Origin: Trichoplusia ni | Taxonomy: Eukaryota; Arthropoda; Insecta; Lepidoptera; Noctuidae | Direction of reading: 5' to 3' | Length of the DNA stretch: 64,000 nt | Assembly: GCF_003590095.1 (NCBI RefSeq) | Contig: NC_039493.1 | Coordinates: forward strand, 5,146,001-5,210,000 | Shown here: piece by piece, positions 24,963 to 35,359 of the stretch | How the letters are laid out: the number at the start of each line of letters is the position of its first letter | Numbering within the stretch: the stretch's first letter is position 1 | Translations under genes and position numbers: made by a program | The notes under the pieces: model-generated | What the model was told of the DNA's origin: nothing | Database searches by the model: none | What the model saw: the letters and a program-made list of their open reading frames with translations, nothing else

Positions 24963-27900
24963 ATGAATTATTCCTCGCTAATATTATTCCTGGTGATATG
25001 TTCTGTGGGGACACAAGACTTACCACCATTTGGCGTTGGTTCATTCCCTGATTCTCCAGACCCTGGGGTAATACCTCCAACGACCAATAGAAATACTGTG
25101 GAACAAGTACCCACAGCAGGCGAAACGGTGGATGAAGAGTTTCCAATTAAAAATAATATTGTAATATATGACGCGTACTTTGGAAAACCAATTACAGCAA
25201 AAAGACGAAATTTCTTAGGCAACGTATCGAATGCAAATATGTAAGTACATAACTAATTAATTACCAATTTTAATATAATCAAGTCTAGTAATTGTACTAA
25301 CTTTAGATCAGAACTCCCCTGGACTCCTGAACAAATTGAACTCATCAATCGATGATAAGCACTCATCGCCTACTGCGAGCTGAGTGCATGATTGGGATTG
25401 AGTGACATTTTCTATGTTTTATTATTTACTTTAATAATTTAATTTTAGGCATATAATTAATGTTAACCCTTTAACTGCTGTTTATGAATGTAAGTGGTTT
25501 TTGCCGTACTAATAAAAATCATAAAAGAAGAAAAATATTTATTTGGGAAAGAAATTGGGATGTTAAAGAAGAAAAAAAGCCTATGTAAGAATTTTAGAAA
25601 AAAAAATAAGATCTACAAAAAACATCATCTCAGATAGGTGGTGCGTGTTCGAGAACTTCCTATATCCACAGATGGTTAATATAGTCAATAATTTGTTTTC
25701 AGTCTGTGCACAGTAGCCGTCAAACCCTGTAATAAGAACGAAGGTCGTCGCGTCGATGGTACCTGCACGAATCCTAAGTATCCCTCCAGAGGAGCTGAGA
25801 AGACCCCACTCCCGAGACTTCTGCCAGCGCAATATGGACCAGGTAAAGGGTGTGATATGATACAGAATGCATGTTAAATAAAGATTCAGGACATCATTAG
25901 ATGGTACGAAGGTCCTATTTTTTAGTCTACTTCACATTTCAATATTTGCTTAGAACAAAAAAAAACATTGCTTCAATAGCATTTCTCATAGGGCTTGGCA
26001 AATGATGAGTGATTTGACCCTACATTACCCTTTTTCCACCTAAAATCCCAATCCTCAGGCTCTAGACTGTCTGTGTACCAAATTTCATTACAATTGGTTC
26101 AGTAGCTTTAGCGTGAAAGCGAGGCAGGACTGATAGATATACTTTCGCATTTCTAATATTACTAATATTATAGTAAGGATTGTTAGTTGTTTAAAAAGGT
26201 CTTAACTCATGCTTACTTGACTTTCCTTTTTCATAGAATAATTTTGCTGTGATACATTAGAAAGAGTATGAATGTTCTATTCAGGCAATACTCTGAGACC
26301 AGCCCGAGATGGATCGGAGCTACCTTCAGCACGATTTCTCAGGACCTCGCTGCTCGGGGACGGGTTCTTCAGAGACCACCATTTTTCAACCCTCGCCACG
26401 CACTTCCAAGTGACTTCCGCTGGGGACAACACTGATCTTCTCTATGCGCGTAAGTTGACTTCTATGCATTAAAAGAAACACTTCTATTGATAAAAAGCAT
26501 CTTTTAATTAGCTGTATTTTTAATAGCTCGTACCAAACCACGGGAGCGAATTCATTTTTTTGCAGGTTAAATGCTACTCCCTATGTTCTCAAAAGTACCT
26601 CAGGCTCTAAAATATCTATACACCAAATTTCTTTGAATTAGGTTTTGTATTTTTTGCATTTAATATTGGTAAGTACTAGCTGACCCGGTAAACTATGTGG
26701 TGAAACCTAACACAGTTATTGGCTGCTTTAGACGTATTTAGAATATTTTAAAACTTAAGCAATTAAACGTAACCTATAAATACCTATTTGACATATTTTT
26801 TCCTATTTTTCATTTCGAAAATATCAAATCTGTCCGTTTATATATTACTAGCTTTTCGCCCGCAGCTTTGCCCGCGTCGAGGTTATACCGCGTTTCCGAG
26901 CGTACTCTTCAAAAGTCCGGGATAAAAACTACCTATGTTCTTTCTCAAAGTCAACTCTATCTCTGTATCAAATTTCATTACAATCAGTTCAGTGGTTTAG
27001 ACGTGAAAGCGCAACAGACAGACAGAGTTACTTTCGCATTTATAATAGTAGTAGGGATCCTTTACTCTTTTAAGAAGATTTATTTATTTTTATATAATTT
27101 ACATTTTTTTTTAATTTTCAATTGATCCAACCATTATGTTCTTAAATTGAAGCACAACATACGAGCAGGTATTCGATAAATTCTGATGGTTAAATATTCG
27201 TATACAGTTCGATACAGCATAGTCAGTGACTGCTGCCTCGGCAATACTCCGAACCGAGTGAACCCGATATGTATCCCGATACCTGTCCCTGAAGATGACC
27301 CCTACCTCCAGCAGACCAACATCAGGTGCTTTAACCTCACTAGGATAATCACATACCAAGAAGTTGGGTGTCTGCCCAACTCGCTGCCTGCTGAAAGAGT
27401 AAGTATTTAAGGTCAAAATCAAAATCAAAAGTTATTATCTCCAGAAGGCCGTTTTCCAGACTTTACAGTAATAACCCTTGATGCTAACTTCTTTGAAAAA
27501 CTGCCAGATCTAAACGTAGAAATGTAGAAACCTACTTACTTACTTACTTATATCCAAATAATAAAAAGCTCATCGTAGGTGCTACATAACAAAATATCTT
27601 AAACAAAAACAATTGGTTTCCAGTACTCCACATCAACACCACTACTAGATTTAGGTATAGTATATGGGAATACAGAACTAAGAAGTAGATCAATAAGAGC
27701 GAATCAAGGCGGTTTGCTGGCATTCAGGATGGAAGGAGACCGAGAAGTGCCGAATGGAAACAGCCCGCGATGTATCCGCAATGCAGCTAATGAAACAAGC
27801 TGCTACAACTATGGTAAGCACCCTAATCGGTATTCTTTCTACTCTCACGTAAAAGATCCTTTTGAGAGTGAGGGGCGTAAGGGGAGCTACTGACAAGTCG

Positions 27901-30299
27901 CTTTTGTTACGCTAATGATATAGTATCATGACAATCTATCGACCGCCCGGTGGTCCACTCCTAAAGTACATGAAATAATTTTAATATTCATCGGTACGTA
28001 CAGGAAGGCCTCTATCTATCTGCTTCTCAGGTGATGACTTTCAAGGAAACCTTCTTACTGGAATGGCCCTAACAACGATGTGGTTCTTCAGAGAGCACAA
28101 CAGGATTGCGCGGCGTCTGGTAAAGATCAATCCTTGTTGGGACGACGAGAAGCTGTTCCAGACAGCAAGGAAAATCAATATAGCGCAGTGGCAGTATATC
28201 TTCTACTACGAATTGATGCCGGAGATACTTGGTAAAAATATCAATATACTTATAAATAAAAGAGATGCTGTTGTTTTCTAACTCTTATAAATGAGAACTC
28301 TTTCTAAAAATCTTCCGTCAGGTCGTAAAAATGCTTTGGAAAAAGGCATAATATACCAGACTGACGGCTACGTTAGTGACTTCGACCCTCATCAAGAGCC
28401 AGGAGTGATACGGGAGTACGTTGTTGGCACCCGGTGGTTTCACACGTACCAACCTGGACCACTAGAGTAAGCCATACCATATAAAACATACCGACCATAA
28501 AATAAACAATAATAAAAGTACCTTTGCAGAAGAATTTTTTTTTAAATCGAATATAGGTACTTGTCGAGGTTAGTACAGTCTGTCACAGTAAGCAAACATT
28601 AACACATCTATATTTTTCCATTTTTTCAGTATGTACAGCAAAGGCGAGTATCAGGGCAGCATATCATCACCGTTACTCACTCTAAGGACTGGATACCTCG
28701 CTAACAACAACAGCGAGGCGCAGCTCACAGAAGGGTGCTACATACAGCCAGCTGACAAGCTTCCTGGCTATGTTCTAGCTCCTGATGTAAATATATAAGA
28801 TATTTTTCAATGTTTAGCAGATTTGTGAGGAGTCAATATGCTATTGAAGTAGGTATAGCTGTCATAATGCAAATATATTTGAGCAGGATCGTAAGTGAAT
28901 CAAAGATTTTATATTGCTTCAAAGCCTCTATTTAGATTGCCTGTTTCAGTTGCGTTCGTTTTAATGAAGTGGTAAATCTGATTTAATTAAGATCTTGAAT
29001 TTCGGTTACAGATGGTGGAACGGGTAGTACCCTTACATGTAGCTTCCGATATCACAGCAATTGACTTCATGAGAGGCCGTGACGCTGGCTTCCCTCCTTA
29101 TAATGATTACCGAAAGTTCTGTGGAATGAAGCCCGCCAAGAAATGGGAAGACCTCTACGATACTATTGACAAAGATGTAAGTTGTCATAACTTAAGTGAT
29201 ATATACTTATGTTGATTATACAGCATTCTCATTGTGATAAACAATAACGGATTTTATCTCCTGTTCTCCACAGAAAGTAGAAATACTGAGTCGTATTTAC
29301 GATGAAGTTGACGACTTGGAGCTGATGGTAGCCATCTACGTGGAGCGGTTCATACCTGGCGCCTTCTTGGGGCCCACGCTCTACTGTATCATGGTACACA
29401 ACTTGCTGCTCTGGAGGCAGTCGGACAAGTTCTTCTTTGAACATGGAGGCTTCCCAGCCGCCTTAACAATCCGTGAGTGTTTAATGGAATTGAAACATTT
29501 CATTATTAATATCCTATAACAGTTATAAAGCCGTTCGCCGCCTATTCTAAAAAAACCGGAGCATGAATCATAACAACAACTTAGAGATTTAAATCAACCA
29601 AACGTTAACTTCCAGCCCAACTTAACGAGATTCGGCAGACCAGCATAGCACGCGTGCTATGCGACAGTGGAGATGACGTCAAGTACATCCAGCCGGCGGC
29701 CTTCTTCAGACAAGGACCTTGGTAAGAGTAACATAGTGTCAATAATTTAATAGAAAACATCCATTAATCATACACAGGAAACCCCTTCTTTAACCGTTCC
29801 ACAATCAGCACCACAGCGGTTATTCGGATGAAAATCTCAACCTCTTCATAAAAATTATAACAGTGGCGAATGAATCGTCTCATTTACCTTGCCCTATAAA
29901 TAATGTATTGTTTTTAAATGTAAAACTGTGTGACTGTCCTATAATAGCACACTAGAAATGAGAAAGTTTGAGCTTAGATCACCAGGCTCACTGACTGAGA
30001 TTAGCCGATTCCAGATTTGAATATCCAGGATACCGCATGAATCTTCCTACTACAGCTTGTCAATTCTATCTAATTAGTAGAATTAAAACCTACAAATAGC
30101 TTTGAAATAATCACATAGATACTTTGAATCTGCAATTCGTGCATTGTCAAAACTCGACCAACCATTTACTAGCGCAAGACCGATGAGTTTCTAAAAGCTT
30201 GTGTTCTGAATTTACAGGAACCCACCAGTCCCATGTCAAGAAATCAGAGGCATAAACCTGAATAAGTGGAAAGACAGATCGTGTACAAGAAGAAAGTAA
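24963..30299 (+). CDS. Peroxidase-like gene A: secreted animal heme-peroxidase-fold protein without distal heme residues
   Basis: Coding exons: 24963-25240, 25703-25842, 26285-26449, 27208-27398, 27624-27813, 28031-28231, 28322-28466, 28630-28786, 29012-29176, 29274-29472, 29616-29721, 30218-30299. All borders are GT-AG and give 672 aa. Residues 1-18 are a signal peptide. An acidic, Pro-rich stretch (about 19-66) precedes VIYDAYFGKPI. The peroxidase domain starts near 94 with TVAVKPC and the DGTC-NP motif. Kept features are Cys pairs at 203-204, D267 of the calcium-loop region, REHNR (342-346), His429 in TRWFHT (proximal position) and RGRD (510-513). Lost features: the GQF-DHD motif reads Q181-V-T-S-A-G, and the GD-R--E motif reads GDDFQGN (322-328) with no Arg or Glu. 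Ordinary peroxide chemistry is therefore unlikely. ATG 24963 has a good AACA context and lies right after the leader intron. The family call is strong; the function is unknown. Confidence 0.92.
25985..26185 (+). mobile_element. SINE/LINE-tail repeat in gene A intron 2
   Basis: It contains CAGGCTCTAGACTG, CCAAATTTCATTACAATTGG, TTAGCGTGAAAGCG and an ATATTACTAATATTATAGTA tail. The same order is found at 26848-27058 and 36260-36500. It is a non-coding retrotransposon-derived copy in the intron, on the same strand as the gene. Confidence 0.6.
26688..26847 (+). mobile_element. Retroelement-like fragment in gene A intron 3
   Basis: It starts with ACTAGCTGACCCGGTAAACT, like the copy at 4850, and fades into AT-rich DNA before the next repeat. 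It is a degenerate piece. Confidence 0.4.
26848..27058 (+). mobile_element. SINE/LINE-tail repeat in gene A intron 3
   Basis: The copy runs from CTAGCTTTTCGCCCGCAGC through CTCTTCAAAAGTCCGGGATA and ATCAGTTCAGTGGTTTAGAC to GACAGACAGAGTTACTTTCG and a TAATAGTAGTAGGGAT end. It closely resembles the copy in gene B intron 2 (36260-36500). Since the two copies sit in different introns, they came from separate insertions. Confidence 0.7.
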
Positions 30300-33160
30300 A
30301 AAAAATATGTTTCAATTTCACACATTTTACACATTTTCTTTTTCTTCTTTCTTTCTTTTTAAAACATAAACGTCAATTGCTCGTGTATCACTTTCGACCG
30401 TAGCTCTAGCGTGACGTAAGAATCTCGTCTGAATCAGTTTTGGGTCACGTGGTGAGAAAACCAAAAACACAAACCTTCTAGACATCGATGCCATCAATTC
30501 AAAACGCATTGCTTCAAGAATATTGCTGCTAATTAGAAATAATAATTAACAGTTTAAGAAAAAACGATAAACCATACTATTTAAACAGTTTTAAAAGATT
30601 TACGCGAATGTTAGACATTGAAATGAAACTACTTTTACGGATTTTACCGCGGTTTAATGGTGCCTTTAGTCTGCCCGTGACCATGATACCTGCAAAGGTT
30701 TCAAAACTTCGGGAATTAAAATCGAAAATTAAACCGCGATAAAATCCGTTAAAGTAGTTTCATTTCAAGTTTTAAAAGAGTCATCGCAGATTACTATAAT
30801 CTTTATCTAACTGCCCCTGGCTGTCTTTTAACTTGACAACTTAAACCCTCCAACGTTTTTCAATTTAGTAAGAAGATTCTTATCATTTCGACGGGCGGGA
30901 GCCGTTTCTTATAACTTACATTAATTGTTTGGCGACGCGCCCCCGAGCGATATTGCATTTCAACTGAATATTTCTGATGGGTTATTAATCTTTCTTGATG
31001 GAACTCAAGAAAATTCTTTCATCGACTTAGGAGAAGGATCAAACGATCATAGAATAGCGTAGTCTCGGTAAAGACAACAATATATGCTAACTGTGATATA
31101 GAGAAAGTTGAATTTTTAGTAATCTTAATTTACGTAAATGACTATCGTCATTTAGATATAAGAAGGGTAACGAATAGTAACGATACGCATGTTTTACTTG
31201 CTTTGTTATTGTCCCTTTAAAATAACCGACATTTCTACAACCTTAATAGAAACCCTGCCTGGGCCTCTGTCTCTGTTATTTTACAATGGCCGATGAATGA
31301 ATGGCAATTGAATTAATTTTAAAATTATTCCTATTCTCTTAAGCAGTTTTCCAATACAATAATTGGAAATCAATTGTATTGACCTTGAGTTTAGCGGCCC
31401 ACACTGAATTTCCAATTATTGTGTAGAAAAAAGCCTTAGAGAAAACGAATATTTTCAGCCAAATTTCATTCATTCATCGGCCATTAGAGCTACATATTTC
31501 TCTTGACAAAATTTTGTCGGAAGTTAATAACGTGCCACAATTCATGATTTATTCCAAATAATCATTAATGAACACATGAATAACAAATCTAAAAAAAACA
31601 ATGGTGTAGCTACGCTTCACGGCGTTACTTGTCGGTTAAAAGTAGCTCCATACCAAATATCATCATAATTAATCCATTTATTCAGACCAGAAAGGGCTAC
31701 GATCATCCACACATATAAAGTTTGTTGCTTTAAAAATATTAGTGCACGTTATAAATGTTAAAATATCATATTTTCTGAAGTTTTCTATACAAACTTTATA
31801 CCCAGCTCAAAGACCTACCTTAAAATATTCTGCCAACCCGGTCGCTCGGATATTGCGACACGCTAAGGCAAAAATCTTTTCGCAATATCACATCAAATTT
31901 CACTAGCCCACCAACAGCCCTATGATCGTATGCACATCTACATAAAATTATCTTCCTTCATATTTATTTTGGGAAATTCTGTTTTTAGTTATTAGCTCAT
32001 GACAACGTATATATGCGGACTTCTTTATAATCTGACATTGTGTTACGTCAAAAGATATACATATATTATGTACTTAACAACAATACTTATTATGTGGGTA
32101 TAAGAATTGTAGGTGGTATAAGAATCTAGAAGAGCAATTGTTACGTGCCTACACAGAACTCAAATCTTTTGATTAGGTGCAGGCGCACGGCTGAATGTGT
32201 CACAACGCTCAAATTAGATTTAAATAATAAAGTGTCACAAACAGCAAATGGAACAAAAATACGATACGCCAGAAATAAATAACAAGCGGTGTAATATTAA
32301 AGTTGGCATTTGTATCAGTTGCAGCTTTCAGATGTCACTTACTGCATTCGAGTTACATACTTTAGCTAATTCCAATATTTCCAGAAACTCCAAAATCTTA
32401 GTTTTCGGGACTTGTAAATTCCCGCGATACGACGGCTATAAAGTCACAATTGCCAGCATTATTGTGGTAACTCGATCGTGACTAGATGCGATGACGACGG
32501 AAAAATCCGACGGTTTCCTACAGGATGCAGGGGCACTAGACTGGAAAGCTGTTGTGGAAAACTTTAACGTTTCCACTGAATCAATTTGTTGGTGTTTTAT
32601 TCCGAGTAGCACGGGGGAAGTTATGAATGCTGCATAGGGATTGCGGCGGTCTATTCTATTCTGTCCTAGCAGATTAAAGCAATGCATCACTAATTTATGA
32701 ACAAATAAGCTCTAAAATGATGCAGATATTTTCATCTGCCACATCTATTACGAAACCAGTTTATCGCCAACATCATCGGGAATCGTAGAAATAATTTATC
32801 TACTTTTTTTTTACTTTGCAATGCACAAGAACAATGTGGTGTGTTGACCCGAATACGACCACTCACAAAATCTACTTCGTTTCCAAACTGTGAAATATCT
32901 AGCTTTTTTACAGTAGCTTGATATTTTACAAGTTCGCTGTCAGCCTGTCTCAGTCGCAGCCATTCAGATAATGAAATTTGTTCTTAAAACTGTTTAGGTC
33001 AAGGGAAGTTCATGATAATCAGACATAAACGAACATGATCCGGTTAACTTTAAATACCAGATTAGTTTATAATCGTGGTAAGCTAATTATACCTCACCTC
33101 CGTTGATTAATTGTATTTAATCGTGATACCCCGTGTGCAGCATATTCAGCGCAAGTTTTT
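30300..33160. other. Intergenic A-B, proximal part
   Basis: There is no supportable gene. I see no canonical AATAAA in the first 240 bases after the gene A stop. A MITE occupies 30611-30776, and a TGACCTTGA site lies at 31380-31388. The short frames near 32248-32690 on both strands have no motif. The rest is AT-rich. Confidence 0.6.
30611..30776. mobile_element. MITE with 39-bp inverted repeats
   Basis: The left arm 30620-30658 starts GAAATGAAACTACTTTTACG. The right arm 30728-30766 ends AAAGTAGTTTCATTTC and is nearly its exact reverse complement, with the core AACCGCG(A/G)TAAAATCCG. There is no coding capacity. A shorter relative is at 3165-3256. Confidence 0.8.
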
Positions 33161-33230
33161 GGAAATCTGCAGGCAATTTCCCGAAACTGATGATAACATC
33201 TGCTTTTTACTGGCGATATTGTTTTAGGTA
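33160..33230 (+). promoter_or_regulatory. Conserved upstream module 1, gene B copy
   Basis: AAATCTGCAGGCAATTTCCC and GAAACTGAT match the copy at 22574-22603. It lies 5' of module 2 in the same order as at gene A, about 1.9 kb from the gene B TATA box. Confidence 0.5.
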
Positions 33231-33849
33231 TTAAAATAGATTATGCGATTACTTACACATTAATGTTTTACAAATATTTTGGTAAATTTCGTATCGCATT
33301 CATGACGCAAAATTAACTTATCTATAACTAACATCGATATTTAAAAATGAAAGTTACCTTACAATATTCGTTAAAAGTTAACCTCCGAAGAAACCTCTGT
33401 TGTTCCAGTTAGCGTTGGACTTGACGGCTTACAATGTCGCTTACAAATGAATAGCGCCCCTGTAAAAAGGAACAAATAATCAATGAACTGTGTTAGTAAT
33501 CATAGGAAATCAAACGATTTATTGTTCTGGTTAGCAACAGCAATAAATCTAACAGAAACGTCAGTCAGACATTTTTTTATAATCTTGTACTTGCATTTGC
33601 TCGTCACCTATCTATGCAACAAAACGACAGAATTTAACAGGAAATATCATTAACGTACACATATATTATAGGTACAGAAAAAAAAAATATATTAAAATCT
33701 GATAGAATTATCTTACAAATGAGATGATTCACAAATTTTAATGAATTATTAATAAATTACATTTGTATTATATTTTTAATCAGATTTGATCAGTGTTAAT
33801 ACATAAATTAAATAATAAATCATAATGTAACCCAATATCCACGAAGAAT

Positions 33850-34007
33850 AATCACGCAAGCATTCAAAGTAATTGAAACATAAATATGAAAATTAAATGC
33901 AATAAATTCGTGCAACATTGCACGAAGAGTGTCAGATAGAAGCCTGACGTCACACCGAGCCATCACGATCGACTATAATACGAACATGTGTGTCTTGTTG
34001 TATGTTT
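33850..34007 (+). promoter_or_regulatory. Conserved upstream module 2 (candidate enhancer), gene B copy
   Basis: It aligns collinearly with 23536-23693 over 158 bp. A perfect TGACGTCA lies at 33945-33952, with CACGCAAGC, ATGCAATAA and TTCGTGCAA before it and GTTGTATGTT after it. It is about 1.0 kb upstream of the gene B TATA box. Confidence 0.6.
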
Positions 34008-34896
34008 CAATTTCAATCAGGTACCGATTAATAAATTACTTATTTACTAACACTTTACGATTTTTTTATTGTTTTTCTATGAAAAATACGTATATTTACC
34101 ACACCTATCAAATTTTCACAGATATCAGGGCTGAATAAGTTCACATAAAATATTTGCGTCAAAATCTATTTAATATTACACATGGAACGTCCTTTAAATT
34201 AAAAACATCACGTTAAGAAGCATAATATCCCATGCAAAAATAACTACATGACGGGACGTAACAGCAAAATGAGTATCAGAAAAAAAAATCTATAAAGTGA
34301 TCCTTAAACTAGTGTGGCAATCTAACGTGTCTCAAGTCAAGTGTCAACATACATCAGGGAATACAAAACATGATCCCACGACCCACATTAATGTTCTTTT
34401 TTTATCACCATCATCAAATTAAAAGATAACACGCGATACTGGGGAAATGCCAAACAATCTGGCAGCCGTGTCACAAAACCTGATTCATTACATGCTTACA
34501 CCTACACCATAATAGAGGTACCTGAGAGGGGTACGATATTTCCAGGTTCCTGGCAAGGTAAAAATGTATGTGTATGGACCTCAAATCTTTCGTTTGATGA
34601 CCAAATAGTAATATTTTCCAAAAAGGCAAAGTTTCCGGATACTACTATTTTAAGGCGGTTCATTAAAACTGCATTGCTGGATACGATGAAGAGAGAAAAA
34701 GAAAGAAACTCAAGGAAAACTGGATTCATAAATTTGAGATTGCCGACTAGCTACTGAAACTAAAATAGTTATTAATGCTCTATCCTTTTCGACATGATAA
34801 GAAGCGTTTCCCTGACGATGGTATGATACATTACAGCTTGATGTAATGATTTCACTATAGACGTCCAATATAAACGACTTCCGGAATATAAAGCCA

Positions 34897-35062
34897 ACTG
34901 CATGTTAGTTCTGACATTCCTATTGTCTTATTAAATCATGGGTACAGAAATCTAAATCGAAACCGCGGGCAACAACTAAAGTATACTTAAATGATTTTTG
35001 CGCTAACTAAGGCTGATTAAACAAGGCATTTATATACCGTGATACCACACGGAGTTGTTTAA
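34897..35062 (+). promoter_or_regulatory. Gene B core promoter
   Basis: The block is homologous to the gene A promoter. The TATA box is TATATA at 35031-35036, giving a start near 35061. The non-coding exon would end at 35207 before GTGAGT, and the acceptor is at 35330-35331. The leader exon contains an ATG at 35341 opening an out-of-frame ORF (to 35499) that overlaps the true start. Its context is weak compared with AACAATG at the true start. Confidence 0.65.
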
Positions 35063-35359
35063 TTGTAATAACCTACATTTTACAGGTGAAAACCCCTGTT
35101 CAAAATTTAAGCATTGTAGTTATTTTCTGGCCATTATTAAAGATAGTAATTCAAGTCGACTTGGTGATTTTGATTCTAAGTAAACAAAATTTGAATTCTA
35201 ATGCAATGTGAGTTCAGATAGTATAACGATTTTAGTGGCTTGAACCTGCATTGTTATCCGTTTGCTAAACTTTAATTCTATGTAATTTGATTTAATATAA
35301 CTTTAAAAAAATCGTTTATTTGTTATTTCAGATCATATGCATGAAGGATAAGTCGAACA

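Noticed and set aside
26285..26449. His179 in LATHFQ as a replacement distal His
   Set aside because: The ungapped alignment from the preceding conserved positions puts it six residues too early, at the Trp/Phe of the family motif. I keep it only as a caveat to be tested by modelling.
29229..29444. Minus-strand frames opposite exon 10 in A, B and C
   Set aside because: They recur only because the plus-strand exon is conserved. They have no independent features.
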